Source: Agromyces sp. Soil535
Lineage (GTDB): Bacteria; Actinomycetota; Actinomycetes; Actinomycetales; Microbacteriaceae
Length of the DNA: 64,000 bases
Direction of reading: 5' to 3'
Assembly: GCF_001428255.1 (NCBI RefSeq)
Contig: NZ_LMRW01000012.1
Location: forward strand, 392,715 to 456,714
Shown here: positions 39,805 through 50,460 of the stretch, in pieces
Position numbering within the stretch: position 1 is the stretch's first letter
Layout of the letters: each line of letters opens with the position of its first letter
Notes under the pieces: model-generated
The model's input: the letters and a program-made list of their open reading frames with translations, nothing else
The model's database searches: none
Told to the model about the DNA's origin: nothing
Translations under genes and position numbers: made by a program

Positions 39805-41271
39805 GTGACGCACCCCGTCGACGTTCCGCCCGCCACCCGGACCGAGACCGATTCGCTCGGCAATGTCGAGGTGCCGGCCGACGCCTACTGGGGCGTGCAC
39901 ACCATGCGCGCGCTCGAGAACTTCCCGATCTCGAAGCGCCCGATCTCGGTCTACCCCGACCTCATTCGAGCCCTCGCTTCCGTGAAGCAGGCGGCCGCCC
40001 GCGCCAATCGCGAGCTCGGCGTGCTCAGCGCGCAGAAGGCCGCCTGGATCGACGAGGCGTGCCAGCGGATCATCGACGGCGAGTTCCACGACCAGTTCGT
40101 CGTCGGCGTCATCCAGGGCGGCGCCGGCACCTCGACCAACATGAACGCGAACGAGGTCATCACCAACGTCGCGCTCGAGATCGCCGGCTACCCCAAGGGC
40201 CGCTACGACATCCTGCACCCCATCGACGACGTCAACCGCAGCCAGTCGACGAACGACACGTACCCCACCGCGGTGAAGATCTCGCTCCTCTTCTTGCTGA
40301 GGACGCTCCTCGTCGAGCTCGAGCTGCTACGAAAGTCGTTCCTGCGCAAGGCGGACGAGTTCCACGACATCCTGAAGGTCGGGCGCACCCAGCTGCAGGA
40401 CGCCGTGCCGATGACGCTCGGCCAGGAGTTCCACGGCTTCGCCACGACGCTCGGCGAGGACCACGCGCGCCTCACCGAGACCGTCTGGCTGCTCTCCGAG
40501 ATCAACCTCGGCGCCACCGCGATCGGCACCGGCATCACGGCCGACCCCGGCTACGCGGCCGCCGCCGTGCGCCACCTCAACGAGATCAGCGCGCTCAGTC
40601 TCGAGACGGCGCCCGACCTCATCGAGTCCACGAGCGACGCCGGCGCGTTCATGTCGTTCTCGGGTTCGCTGAAGCGCAGCGCCATCAAGCTCTCGAAGAT
40701 CTGCAACGACCTGCGCCTGCTCTCCTCGGGCCCGCAGGCCGGTCTCGGCGAGATCAACCTCCCGCCCCGTCAGGCGGGTTCGAGCATCATGCCCGGCAAG
40801 GTGAACCCGGTCATCCCCGAGGCGGTGAGCCAGGTGGCCTACGCCATCGCCGGCACGGATGTCACGGTGACCATGGCGGCCGAGGCGGGCCAGCTGCAGC
40901 TCAACGCCTTCGAACCCGTCATCGCCCACTCGCTGCTGCAGTCGATCACTTGGATGCGCCAGGCGTGCTGGACGCTGCGGGTCAACTGCGTCGACGGCAT
41001 CACCGCGAACGTCGACCGGCTCGACGCGATGGTGGCCTCCAGCGTCGGCGTGATCACCGCGCTGATCCCGTTCATCGGGTACACGGCAGCGGCTTCGCTC
41101 GCGAAGCAGGCGCTCGCCACCGGGCGGCCCGTCGCCGACCTCGTGGTCGAGGCCGGGCTCATGACGCGTGAGGACGTCGAGCGACAGCTCGCTCCGTCGC
41201 GGCTCTCGGGCATGCATCCGATCACGACGGTCATCCCGGTCATCGACCTGCAGGGCGAGCCGCACGAGTGA
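39805..41271 (+). CDS. aspA: Aspartate ammonia-lyase (aspartase)
   Basis: Converts aspartate to fumarate and ammonia. From GTG 39805 the protein is 488 aa. AGGAGG (39791-39796) lies eight nt before this GTG, so it is chosen over GTG 39748. Superfamily motifs: GGAGTSTNMNANEVI, the DDVNRSQSTNDTYPTA block and GSSIMPGKVNPVIPEAVSQV (signature loop with the catalytic Ser). The aspartase rather than fumarase assignment rests on overall sequence (EVPADAYWGVHTMRALENF and IMPGKVNPVIPE) and is likely but not certain. Confidence 0.9.
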   Translation: MTHPVDVPPATRTETDSLGNVEVPADAYWGVHTMRALENFPISKRPISVYPDLIRALASVKQAAARANRELGVLSAQKAAWIDEACQRIIDGEFHDQFVVGVIQGGAGTSTNMNANEVITNVALEIAGYPKGRYDILHPIDDVNRSQSTNDTYPTAVKISLLFLLRTLLVELELLRKSFLRKADEFHDILKVGRTQLQDAVPMTLGQEFHGFATTLGEDHARLTETVWLLSEINLGATAIGTGITADPGYAAAAVRHLNEISALSLETAPDLIESTSDAGAFMSFSGSLKRSAIKLSKICNDLRLLSSGPQAGLGEINLPPRQAGSSIMPGKVNPVIPEAVSQVAYAIAGTDVTVTMAAEAGQLQLNAFEPVIAHSLLQSITWMRQACWTLRVNCVDGITANVDRLDAMVASSVGVITALIPFIGYTAAASLAKQALATGRPVADLVVEAGLMTREDVERQLAPSRLSGMHPITTVIPVIDLQGEPHE

Positions 41272-41272
41272 G

Positions 41273-41289
41273 CGAGGCCGGGGGCCTCG
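41273..41289. terminator. Short terminator hairpin between convergent genes
   Basis: CGAGGCC (41273-41279), loop GGG, GGCCTCG (41283-41289), directly after the aspA stop. The FAH gene ends at 41319 on the other strand, so the hairpin can act in both directions. Confidence 0.5.
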
Positions 41290-41318
41290 GCTCCCGCCCG
41301 CGCGACGGTCGCGGCGTC

Positions 41319-42194
41319 CTAGACGATGCGGCAGTGCGTGGTGAGCGAGCCGATGCCCTCGATCGACACGGTGACGGTGGATCCGTCGCGCAGGAACACC
41401 TGCGGGTTGCGCGAGTAGCCGGCGCCACCGGGGCTGCCCGTCGAGATGAGGGTGCCCGGCGGGATCGTGGCGGAGCGCGAGAGGTAGGAGATGATCTCGG
41501 CGACGCCGCGCACCATCTCGTTCGTCGACGCGTCCTGCAGGATCCGGCCGTCGAGGTTGGTGGTGAGCCAGAGATCCTGCGGGTCGGCGATCTCGTCGGC
41601 GGTGACGACGACGGGCCCGGTGGGCGTGAAGCCGTCGAAGGACTTGCAGCGCGACCACTGGGCCTCGCTGAACTGCAGGTCGCGGGCGGTGATGTCGTTC
41701 ACGACCGTGTAGCCCCACACGTAGTCGAGGGCGTCCCGCACGTGCACCCCCCGCGCCGGCCGGCCGATGATCACGCCGAGCTCGGCCTCGTAGTCGACCT
41801 GTGTCGTGAGGTCCTCTGGCCAGGCGGTGGTGCCGCCGTGCCCGGCGAGCGAGTTCGGCCAGAGGGAGAAGATCGTCATGGCCGTCTCGGAGCGGAGCTT
41901 CAGCTCCGAGGCGTGGGCGGCGTAGTTCGCGCCGATGGCGATGACCTGCGCAGGTCGCAGGATCGCTGAGGAGTGGCGGAGCTCGGACACCGGGACCAGC
42001 TCAGCGCCTGCCGCGAGGGCCTCGTCGACCATCGAGCGCACCTCGGCGAGCCCGTCGGGGCCGCGCTCGATGAGGTCCTGGAGGTCGCAGGGCGCCGAGG
42101 CCATCACGTCGTCGAGGAAGAGCGCAGCCTCGGCCACCACCACTGCGAGCCGAGGGGTCGTCTGGCCTTCGACTCTGAGGTGGGCGAATCTCAC
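41319..42194 (-). CDS. Fumarylacetoacetate hydrolase family protein (first copy)
   Basis: 291 aa. It has the FAH core: AIGANYAAHASE, VDYEAELGVIIGRPARGVHVRDALDYVWGYTVVNDITARDLQ (metal-binding Glu/Asp), RCKSFDGFTPTGPVVVT and LISTGSPGGAGYSRNP. FAH enzymes split C-C bonds in 2,4-diketo acids. In this locus a 2,4-diketo-3-deoxy-sugar acid is plausible. GTG 42194 is preceded at six nt by TAGCCT, so it has its own leaderless promoter. It lies 123 nt after the SDR gene. Confidence 0.88.
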   Translation of the reverse strand: MRFAHLRVEGQTTPRLAVVVAEAALFLDDVMASAPCDLQDLIERGPDGLAEVRSMVDEALAAGAELVPVSELRHSSAILRPAQVIAIGANYAAHASELKLRSETAMTIFSLWPNSLAGHGGTTAWPEDLTTQVDYEAELGVIIGRPARGVHVRDALDYVWGYTVVNDITARDLQFSEAQWSRCKSFDGFTPTGPVVVTADEIADPQDLWLTTNLDGRILQDASTNEMVRGVAEIISYLSRSATIPPGTLISTGSPGGAGYSRNPQVFLRDGSTVTVSIEGIGSLTTHCRIV

Positions 42195-42200
42195 CCGTCT

Positions 42201-42206
42201 AGGCTA
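42201..42206 (-). promoter_or_regulatory. Leaderless -10 of the first FAH gene
   Basis: TAGCCT on the minus strand, then six nt, then GTG 42194. Further upstream (about 42230-42245) TTGTACGACA on the minus strand may serve as a -35 or regulator site; this is weak. Confidence 0.5.
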
Positions 42207-42317
42207 TCGGGCACGTCGCGCGCACTGCTGTGCATGTCGTACAACGAACGACGGCGCGAACCCCGCCATGTCGACAACGGGGCGAGGGAAGCCGCCGTCA
42301 TCGCCGATGCGGTGGGG

Positions 42318-43076
42318 TCAGGTCGTCGCGGGGCGCAGCCTGAGCTCCTGCATGCCCCCATCGACCGCGAGCGCGATCCCGGTCGTCGACGCGGCGGCGG
42401 GGCTGGCGAGGTAGGCGACGGCGTCGGCCACCTCGTCGGCGGAGACGAGGCGTCCGTGCGGCTGGCGCGCCTCGAGCGCGGCGCGCTCCGCGGCGGGGTC
42501 GGGCGCCGAGTCGAGGAGGCGTCCGACCCACGGCGTGTCCGCGGTGCCGGGGTTCACCGCGTTCACCCGGATGCCCTCGCGCAGGTGGTCGGCCGCCATC
42601 GCCCTGGTGAGGGCGGCCACGGCGCCCTTGCTCGCGCTGTAGAGCGCCCGCTCCGGCAGTCCCGCGGTGGCGGCGATCGACGAGGTGTTCACGATCGCCG
42701 CGGCGGGGGAGCGGCGCAGGTGCGGCAGCGCGGCGCGGCTGACCCGGGCCATGCCGACGACGTTGACGTCGAGCACCCGATGCCATTCGTCGTCGGCATT
42801 CGCCTCCACCGTCCCCTGGGCGCCGATGCCCGCGTTGTTGACGAGGATGTCGATGCGACCGAACTCGGCGGCCACGCGATCGACGCCGGCGCGGACGCTC
42901 GTGTCGTCGGCGACGTCGACGGCGACGGCGAGATCGGCCTCGGGCGCGGCATCCGGTTGCAGGTCGAAGACGGCGACCCGGGCGCCGTCGTGCCGCAGCC
43001 GTCGCGCGATCGCGGCGCCGATGCCGGATGCCCCTCCGGTGACGATCGCGACGAGGCCGGTGAAGTCGTGGTTCAT
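42318..43076 (-). CDS. SDR-family dehydrogenase of the fucose locus
   Basis: 252-aa short-chain dehydrogenase with TGGASGIGAAIA, NNAGIGAQG, the active-site TSSIAATAGLPERALYSASKGAV (Ser/Tyr/Lys) and VNPGTADTPWVGRLL. In oxidative L-fucose catabolism SDR enzymes oxidise L-fucose or 2-keto-3-deoxy-L-fuconate. Which of the two this is cannot be told. Its start is 21 nt after the second FAH gene, with GAAAGGACCACC upstream, so they form an operon. Confidence 0.88.
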   Translation of the reverse strand: MNHDFTGLVAIVTGGASGIGAAIARRLRHDGARVAVFDLQPDAAPEADLAVAVDVADDTSVRAGVDRVAAEFGRIDILVNNAGIGAQGTVEANADDEWHRVLDVNVVGMARVSRAALPHLRRSPAAAIVNTSSIAATAGLPERALYSASKGAVAALTRAMAADHLREGIRVNAVNPGTADTPWVGRLLDSAPDPAAERAALEARQPHGRLVSADEVADAVAYLASPAAASTTGIALAVDGGMQELRLRPATT

Positions 43077-43097
43077 GATGGTCGGTGGTCCTTTCGA

Positions 43098-43946
43098 TCA
43101 GCCGGAGACGATGCGCTGGCGCTGGCGGCCGAGGCCATCGATCTCGAGCTCGACGACGTCGCCCGGCGCGAGGTAGGGGAAGCGTCCGGAGAGCGCGACG
43201 CCCTCGGGAGTGCCGGTGAGCACGAGGTCGCCGGGCTCGAGCACGAGCACCTGGCTGAGCTCGTGGACGATGCGGTCGATGCCGAAGATGAGGTCGGCGG
43301 TGCGCGAATCCTGGCGGGGCTCGCCGTTCACGAAGCTCCTGAGGCGCACGTCGTCGGCGTCGACCTCGTCTGCCGTGACGAGCCAGGGTCCCATCGGGCA
43401 GAAGCCAGGTGCGCTCTTGCCCTTCGACCACTGCCCGCCCGATGAGGCGAGCTGCCAGTCGCGCTCGGAGAGGTCGTTGGCCGTGACGTACCCCGCGATG
43501 TGCCGGCGGGCGTCGGCTCGGGAGTCGAGGTAGCTCGCACGGCTGCCGATCACGACGCCGAGCTCCACCTCCCAGTCGGTCTTCGTGCTGCCGCGGGGGA
43601 TGGCGACGTCGTCGAACGGGCCGACGACCGTGTTCGGGGACTTCATGAACATGACGAGGTGCTCAGGCGGCGCCGAGCCGGACTCCGCGGCGTGCGCGGC
43701 GTAGTTCATGCCGATGCAGTAGATCGCGGAGGGACGCGCGATCGGTGCGCCGACTCGCAGCGACGCGGCATCCGCGAGCTCGCTGAGGGTGCCCGAGGCG
43801 AGTGCGGCGCGCGCGCGACCCATGCCGCCCGAGGCGAGGAACCCGCCATCGATGTCGTTCGCGACCGATCGCAGGTCGAGGGCGCGATCGCCGTCGAGCA
43901 CGACGGGGATCTCGGCTCCGATCGGGCCGAGCCGGGCCATTCTCAT
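43098..43946 (-). CDS. Fumarylacetoacetate hydrolase family protein (second copy)
   Basis: 282 aa from ATG 43946 (GGAGAGGACCAGC upstream). It has YCIGMNYAAHAAESG, KTDWEVELGVVIGSRASYLDSRADARRHIAGYVTANDLSERDWQL (metal ligands), SKGKSAPGFCPMGPWLVT and VLTGTPEGVALSGRFPYLAPGDVVELEIDGLG. The sequence suits 2,4-diketo-3-deoxy-L-fuconate hydrolase-like or ureidoglycolate-lyase-like FAH enzymes. It is divergent from fuconate dehydratase, so the diketo acid hydrolase role is favoured (giving pyruvate and lactate). Confidence 0.9.
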   Translation of the reverse strand: MRMARLGPIGAEIPVVLDGDRALDLRSVANDIDGGFLASGGMGRARAALASGTLSELADAASLRVGAPIARPSAIYCIGMNYAAHAAESGSAPPEHLVMFMKSPNTVVGPFDDVAIPRGSTKTDWEVELGVVIGSRASYLDSRADARRHIAGYVTANDLSERDWQLASSGGQWSKGKSAPGFCPMGPWLVTADEVDADDVRLRSFVNGEPRQDSRTADLIFGIDRIVHELSQVLVLEPGDLVLTGTPEGVALSGRFPYLAPGDVVELEIDGLGRQRQRIVSG

Positions 43947-44037
43947 GCTGGTCCTCTCCATTGAGTGGGGCTGAACATCTGAACTCTCAGGCGACTCAGC
44001 GCGGGATTCTCCCCGATTCTTGCACAAGATCCGAGAG

Positions 44038-44067
44038 TTGACAGCGGAGACATCCGATGTTTATGCT
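44038..44067 (+). promoter_or_regulatory. Promoter with operator for fuconate dehydratase
   Basis: TTGACA (44038-44043), an 18-bp spacer and TATGCT (44062-44067). The spacer contains the odd palindrome ACATCCGATGT (44050-44060). This is the best promoter in the window. The operator between the -35 and -10 would block polymerase when bound. The same word recurs at 45553 and 50450. Confidence 0.75.
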
Positions 44068-44090
44068 CGGGTTCGCCACGAAAGGACGCC

Positions 44091-45392
44091 ATGAGCACGA
44101 TCGTCAGTGTTAACACCAGGGACATCCGCTTCCCGACCTCGCTCCAGCTCGACGGATCGGATGCGATGAACCCCGACCCCGACTACTCGGCGGCCTACCT
44201 CGCGATCCGCACGGACGCGGGCGACGGGCTCGAGGGCCACGCGTTCGTCTTCACCATCGGGCGTGGCAACGAGGTGCAGGTCGCCGCGCTCGAGGCCCTT
44301 CGCGGGCACCTGATCGGCCGGGACGTGGAGGAGCTCCTCGGTGACATGGGCGCCGCGTCGCTGCGCCTGACGCACGATTCCCAGCTGCGCTGGCTCGGGC
44401 CCGAGAAGGGCGTCATGCACATGGCGATCGGCGCCGTCGTCAACGCGCTCTGGGACCTCCGCGCGAAGCGCGCCGGCCGACCGCTCTGGCAGCACCTGGC
44501 CGGCCTCAGCCCCGAGGAGCTCGTATCGCTCGTCGACTTCCGCTACCTCACCGACGCGATCACGCCTTCGGAGGCCCTGGGGATCCTGCGCGCTGCCGAG
44601 CCCGGTCGTGCGGAGCGCACCGCACGACTTCTCGAGGTCGGGTACCCCGCCTACACGACCACGCCCGGCTGGCTCGGCTACTCGGACGAGAAGCTCGAGC
44701 GGCTCTGCCGCGAGGCGGTCGCCGACGGCTTCCCGCAGATCAAGCTCAAGGTCGGCGCGAGCCTCGAGGACGACATCCGACGGCTCGGCATCGCACGGCG
44801 CGCCGTGGGTCCCGACTTCCCGGTCGCGATCGACGCCAACCAGCGCTGGGACGTCGCCGACGCGATCGAGTGGGTGAACGCGCTCGCCGAGTTCGCGCCC
44901 GCGTGGATCGAGGAGCCGACGAGCCCCGACGACGTCCTCGGGCACGCCGCCATCGCCAGGGGGATCGAACCCGTGCGCGTCGCGACGGGCGAGCACGTGC
45001 AGAACCGCATCGTCTTCAAACAGTTGCTCCAGGCCGGCGGCATGGACGTCATGCAGATCGACGCCACGCGCGTCGGGGGCGTCAACGAGAACATCGCCAA
45101 CCTGCTCCTCGCGGCGAAGTTCGGCGTGCTGGTCTGCCCGCATGCCGGCGGCGTCGGCCTGTGCGAGGCCGTGCAGCACCTCTCCATGTTCGACTACGTC
45201 GCCGTGTCGGGCACGATGGACGGACGCATGATCGAGTACGTCGACCACCTGCACGAGCACTTCGTGACCCCCACGATCGTCGCGCGCGGTCGGTACCTGA
45301 CCCCGACGGCGCCCGGGGCCGGCACCGAGATGCTCGCGGACTCCATCGACGCGTACACGTGGCGCGGCGCCCACGCGGAGGCACCGGCATGA
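44091..45392 (+). CDS. L-fuconate dehydratase
   Basis: 433-aa enolase-superfamily enzyme that dehydrates L-fuconate to 2-keto-3-deoxy-L-fuconate. The N-terminal capping domain (about 1-160) includes the family sequence [49 protein letters not shown]. The barrel has [16 protein letters not shown] (catalytic KxK), AIDANQRWD and [15 protein letters not shown] (metal-binding Asp, Glu), [11 protein letters not shown] (Glu) and CPHAGGVGL (His). This is the typical FucD signature set. Its ATG follows AAAGGACGCC. Stop TGA overlaps the start of a short frame at 45389. Confidence 0.95.
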   Translation: MSTIVSVNTRDIRFPTSLQLDGSDAMNPDPDYSAAYLAIRTDAGDGLEGHAFVFTIGRGNEVQVAALEALRGHLIGRDVEELLGDMGAASLRLTHDSQLRWLGPEKGVMHMAIGAVVNALWDLRAKRAGRPLWQHLAGLSPEELVSLVDFRYLTDAITPSEALGILRAAEPGRAERTARLLEVGYPAYTTTPGWLGYSDEKLERLCREAVADGFPQIKLKVGASLEDDIRRLGIARRAVGPDFPVAIDANQRWDVADAIEWVNALAEFAPAWIEEPTSPDDVLGHAAIARGIEPVRVATGEHVQNRIVFKQLLQAGGMDVMQIDATRVGGVNENIANLLLAAKFGVLVCPHAGGVGLCEAVQHLSMFDYVAVSGTMDGRMIEYVDHLHEHFVTPTIVARGRYLTPTAPGAGTEMLADSIDAYTWRGAHAEAPA

Positions 45393-45514
45393 CCACGGCC
45401 ACGAGCGCCGAGCGACTCGGACCCGTCGGCTTCGGCGAGCGCGACGCCATCCTCCGCCGCACCGCTGATCGCGTCTATCTCGATCCAAAGGTCCGATCCT
45501 TGGTGGCAAGATGA
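45389..45514 (+). CDS. Short frame coupled to fuconate dehydratase, possibly a remnant
   Basis: 41 codons from ATG 45389, overlapping the dehydratase stop (ATGA), ending at TGA 45514. The predicted peptide has [16 protein letters not shown] and YLDPKVRSL, with no recognisable domain. The last third is less GC-rich than its neighbours. Related loci often have a lactonase or aldo/keto reductase gene near here, so this may be the stump of a deleted gene; that is inference. It may also be a real small protein. Confidence 0.35.
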   Translation: MTTATSAERLGPVGFGERDAILRRTADRVYLDPKVRSLVAR

Positions 45515-45552
45515 CCACCGACGCCGGAAATTCACCCGAAACACCCCGTCAA

Positions 45553-45573
45553 ACATCGGATGAGTAGTACACT
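45553..45573 (+). promoter_or_regulatory. fucU promoter region with operator
   Basis: ACATCGGATGA (45553-45563) matches the operator at 44050-44060 at ten of eleven positions on the reverse strand. TACACT (45568-45573) is a TANNNT -10. The operator occupies the spacer, as at the dehydratase promoter. No good -35 is visible. Confidence 0.6.
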
Positions 45574-45606
45574 TCATCCCGTCCATCTCAAGGAAGAGAG
45601 GCCCAC

Positions 45607-46052
45607 GTGCTGAGCGGAATCCACCCGATCCTCGCCGGCGACCTGCTCGCCGAGCTCGATCGGCTCGGGCACGGTGACGAGCTCGTCGTCGCCGACGCGA
45701 ACTTCCCGGCGCACCACGTCGCCGCCGGCGAGGCATCCGTCGTCGAGGCACCGGGGCTCTCGTCGCCCGCGGTCGTGGCGGTGATCCGCACCGTCGTCCC
45801 GCTGGACCGGTACGAGGGCGAGTCCGTGCTGCTCATGGCCGCGGAAGGCGGCGAGCGCCTGCCGGTGCAGCACGAACTCGTCGAGGCCGCGAGCGCGCCC
45901 GCCGACCGCGTCGCGGAGCTGGAGCGGTTCGCGTTCTACGAGCGGGCGGCAGCGGCCGGACTGGTCGTGCGCACGGGCGAGCTGCGGCCATACGGGAACG
46001 TCGTGCTTCGCAAGGGCGTCGTCAACGAGTACCACCCCTCTGGAGCGGCGGG

Positions 46053-46056
<4 letters not shown>
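45607..46056 (+). CDS. fucU: RbsD/FucU family sugar mutarotase
   Basis: 149-aa mutarotase that interconverts alpha and beta anomers of fucose (or ribose in RbsD). It has SGIHPILAGDLLAELDRLGHGDELVVADANFPAHHVA, the conserved RbsD/FucU start with the catalytic His, and the end RTGELRPYGNVVLRKGVV with the conserved Tyr/Asn. The genomic context favours fucose. GTG 45607 has AGGAAGAGAGG upstream. Its stop overlaps the ABC ATPase start, so it leads the transporter operon. Confidence 0.92.
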
Positions 46057-47575
<1,519 letters not shown>

Positions 47576-47579
<4 letters not shown>

Positions 47580-48610
47580 GCCCCACCACCACGCGCCCCC
47601 CGACCCACGAGACACCGTCGACCTCGGCCCAGGCCGCGATCGAGGCCGGCAGGCCGCGGTTCGCCCGCCTGCGCGGTTCGCTCCAGCAGTTCCTCGCCGC
47701 CGCGAGCCTGATCGTGATCGTGGCGTTCTTCTCCTTCACGAGCTCGCACTTCTTCACCGCGAACAACCTCGTCTCGATCCTGACGGCAGCCACGGTCACC
47801 GGCATCCTCGCCCTCGGGACGACATTCGTGATCATCACCGGCGGCATCGACCTGTCGATCGGCACCGGGATGGTGCTCTGCGGGGTGATGACGGGTGTCT
47901 TCCTCACGTACTGGGGCTGGCCGCTCTGGGCCGGCGTCGCCGCGACCATCCTGTTCGGCGGCCTCATCGGGCTCGTGAACGGCGTGAACGTCTCGGTGCT
48001 CGGCATCCCGCCGTTCATCGCGACGCTCGGCATGATGCTCATCGCCGCGGGCCTCTCGCTCGTGATCTCGGGCACGAAGCCCATCTACTTCAACGAGACC
48101 CCCGAGTTCCAGCAGATCATGAACCTGTCGATCATCCCGGGCCTGCGCTTCCCGCTCGGCGTCGCGATCTTCATCGTCATGATCGTCGTGGCCGCCGTCC
48201 TCCTGTCGAAGACGATCGTCGGCCGCTACGCGTTCTCGATCGGGTCGAACGAGGCCGCGACCGCCCTGTCGGGCATCAACGTGCGGCGCTGGAAGATCGT
48301 CATCTACACGATGGCCGGCCTGTTCGTGGGCCTCGCCGGGGTGCTCTCGGCGTCGCGTCTCTCCTCGGCGCAGCCGACGGGGGGCCTAGGGCTCGAGCTC
48401 GAGGCCATCGCGGCCGTCGTCATCGGCGGCACGTCGCTGCAGGGCGGCAAGGGCTCGATCGTCGGCACCGTCATCGGCGCCCTCATCATGGCCGTGCTCA
48501 CGAACGGCCTTCGCATCATCTCGGTCCCGCAGGAATGGCAGTCGGTCGCGGTCGGCATCGTCATCCTGGTCGCCGTCTACCTGGACATGCTCCGACGTCG
48601 ACGGGCCTGA
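47576..48610 (+). CDS. Sugar ABC transporter permease (RbsC type)
   Basis: 344-aa integral membrane permease starting at ATG 47576, overlapping the ATPase stop (ATGA). About ten helices are visible after a 40-residue polar N terminus. Family signatures are VIITGGIDLSIGTGMVLCGVM, GLVNGVNVSVLGIPPFIATLGMMLIAAGLSLVI, GRYAFSIGSNEAATALSGINVRRWKI and AAVVIGGTSLQGGKGSIVGTVIGALIMAVLTNGLRI. A single permease gene implies a homodimer. Confidence 0.94.
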
Positions 48611-48615
48611 GGCAT

Positions 48616-48629
48616 CGGGGCGCGCCCCG
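48616..48629 (+). repeat. Palindrome between permease and binding-protein genes
   Basis: CGGGGCGCGCCCCG is a perfect 14-bp palindrome, six nt after the permease stop. Hairpins at this place often protect the upstream mRNA or let the binding protein be made in excess; the effect here is inferred. Confidence 0.45.
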
Positions 48630-48692
48630 GAGCATCCGCAACACCTCACCGAAAATCACCCACCACAGCAACACAGACACAAGGGAGTGACC

Positions 48693-49673
48693 ATGTTCAA
48701 GAAGCGCACGATCGGGGCCGTCATCGGCCTCGCAGCCGCAGCACTCGTGCTCGCGGGTTGCGCGAGCGACGGCGGAGGCTCGGCCGACGGAGGCGGCGAC
48801 AAGCCCTACGTCGCGCTCGTCTCGAAGGGCTTCCAGCACCAGTTCTGGCAGGCCGTGAAGAGCGGCGCCGAGCAGGCGGCCGAGGAGTTCGACGTCGAGA
48901 TCACCTTCGAGGGCCCCGACACCGAGGCGGATGTCGACCAGCAGATCCAGATGCTCCAGACCGCCTTGGACAAGAGCCCCGCGGCCGTCGGATTCGCCGC
49001 GCTCGACAGCCAGGCGGCGGGTCCGCTGCTGCAGCAGGCGAAGGACTCCGGCATCCCGGTGGTCGCCTTCGACTCGGGCGTCGACAGCGACATCCCGGTC
49101 ACCACCGCGGCCACGGACAACCTCGCCGCGGCCGCGGAGGCCGCCAAGCACCTCGCCGAGGCGGTCGGCCACGCCGGCAAGGTCGCCCTGGTGGTGCACG
49201 ATCAGACCTCCCTCACGGGGCAGCAGCGTCGTGACGGCTTCGTCGAGTACATGGAGGAGAACGAGCCCGACATCGAGATCGTCGACATCCAGTACGGCGG
49301 CGGCGACCAGGCCAAGTCCGCCGACCTGGCGAAGGCGATCATCGCCGCCAACCCCGACCTGAAGGGCATCTACGGCGCGAACGAGGGCTCGGCGATCGGC
49401 GTCGTCCAGGCGGTCAAGGAACTCGGCATCGACCCGGCGCAGCTCGTGGTGGTCGGCTTCGACTCCGGCAGTGCGCAGATGGACGCGATCCGCGACGGGC
49501 TCATGCTCGGCGCGATCACGCAGAACCCGGTCGGCATCGGCTACGAGACCGTGAAGGCGGCCGTCGAGGCGATCGACGGGAAGGATCTGCCCGAGACGAT
49601 CGACACCGGCTTCTACTGGTACGACGCGTCGAACATCGACGACGAGGAGATCCAGGCCGTGCTCTACGAGTAG
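48693..49673 (+). CDS. Sugar ABC transporter substrate-binding lipoprotein
   Basis: 326 aa. Signal peptide with lipobox LVLAGC, so C23 is lipidated and the protein is anchored outside the membrane. The periplasmic-binding-protein type I fold (RbsB-like) has YVALVSKGFQHQFWQAVKSGAEQAAEEFDVEI, SPAAVGFAALDSQAAGPLLQQAKDSGIPVVAFDSGVDSDIP and GIYGANEGSAIGVVQAVKELG. ATG 48693 is chosen over GTG 48687 because AAGGGAG would overlap the GTG. It is the last gene of the fucU transporter operon and is followed by a hairpin. Confidence 0.94.
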   Translation: MFKKRTIGAVIGLAAAALVLAGCASDGGGSADGGGDKPYVALVSKGFQHQFWQAVKSGAEQAAEEFDVEITFEGPDTEADVDQQIQMLQTALDKSPAAVGFAALDSQAAGPLLQQAKDSGIPVVAFDSGVDSDIPVTTAATDNLAAAAEAAKHLAEAVGHAGKVALVVHDQTSLTGQQRRDGFVEYMEENEPDIEIVDIQYGGGDQAKSADLAKAIIAANPDLKGIYGANEGSAIGVVQAVKELGIDPAQLVVVGFDSGSAQMDAIRDGLMLGAITQNPVGIGYETVKAAVEAIDGKDLPETIDTGFYWYDASNIDDEEIQAVLYE

Positions 49674-49689
49674 GACCCCCAGGGTGGGC

Positions 49690-49714
49690 GGGGCGTCGGC
49701 GTTGCCGGCGCCCC
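49690..49714. terminator. Terminator between the transporter operon and the regulator gene
   Basis: GGGGCGTCGGC (49690-49700), loop GTTG, CCGGCGCCCC (49705-49714). The stem is about ten bp with one G-T pair. It lies between convergent genes and can serve both. Confidence 0.6.
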
Positions 49715-49749
49715 GTTCGCGTGCCGCCGGCTGGTCGCGGGCGGTCCGA

Positions 49750-50421
49750 TCAGAGCGCCGATCGGAGCCACTGCTCCACGCCGGACACGTGCACGACGGT
49801 GAGCGCGGACGCCAGGTCGGCATCGCCGGCCGCGATCGCATCGAGGATGGCATGGTGCTCCTGGAGCGTGCGATCCACCGCGTTCTCCTGCGTGATGCCG
49901 CGCCAGATCCGAGCGCGTACGGTGTGGCTCGAGAGCGAGTCGATGAGGCTCGCGAGGTAGGTGTTGCCCGTCGCCTCGGCGATGCCGCGGTGGAACTCGA
50001 GGTCGTGCTCCACGAGGCTCTCGACGTCGGCCGCGTGGTCGACGCTCTCCACGATGTCGCGCAGGTGCGCGAGGTCGTCCGCTGCGGCGTTCCGGGCGGC
50101 GAGGGCGGATGCCGCGGGCTCGAGGATGCGGCGTACGGCGAAGATCTCGAGCACCGACTGGTCGTCGTGCAGGTCGACGACGAACGACATGGCCTCGAGC
50201 AGCAGACGCGGCTCGAGGCTCGTGACGTAGGTGCCGTCGCCGCGACGCACGTCGAGCACGCGGATGACCTCGAGTGCCTTCACCGCCTCGCGCAGCGACG
50301 AACGGCTGAGGCCGAGGCGCTCGCTGAGCTCCTTCTCGGGGGGAAGCCGATCGCCGGGCGCGAGGTCGCCCTCGAGGATCATCTCCTTGATGCGCAGGAT
50401 CGCTTCGTCGGTGACCGCCAT
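49750..50421 (-). CDS. FadR-type GntR regulator of the fucose locus
   Basis: 223 aa. The winged HTH (EAILRIKEMILEGDLAPGDRLPPEKELSERLGLSRSSLREAVKALEVIRVLDVRRGDGTYV) is followed by an FCD domain with LEIFAVRRILEPAASALAARNA, VEHDLEFHRGIAEATGNTYLASLI and LQEHHAILDAIAAGDADLA (Asp/His metal ligands). The ATG is six nt after TACGAT. An ACATCGGAT half-operator overlaps its -35. The same word lies at the dehydratase and fucU promoters, so this protein is the likely repressor of the locus. Confidence 0.9.
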   Translation of the reverse strand: MAVTDEAILRIKEMILEGDLAPGDRLPPEKELSERLGLSRSSLREAVKALEVIRVLDVRRGDGTYVTSLEPRLLLEAMSFVVDLHDDQSVLEIFAVRRILEPAASALAARNAAADDLAHLRDIVESVDHAADVESLVEHDLEFHRGIAEATGNTYLASLIDSLSSHTVRARIWRGITQENAVDRTLQEHHAILDAIAAGDADLASALTVVHVSGVEQWLRSAL

Positions 50422-50427
50422 GCCCGC

Positions 50428-50460
50428 ATCGTAGCGCGTGGCGGGGCAGACATCGGATCT
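50428..50460 (-). promoter_or_regulatory. Autoregulated leaderless promoter of the FadR-type gene
   Basis: TACGAT on the minus strand (50428-50433), six nt before the ATG. ACATCGGATCT at 50450-50460 covers the expected -35 (50451-50456) and matches the fucose-locus operator over nine bases. Confidence 0.55.
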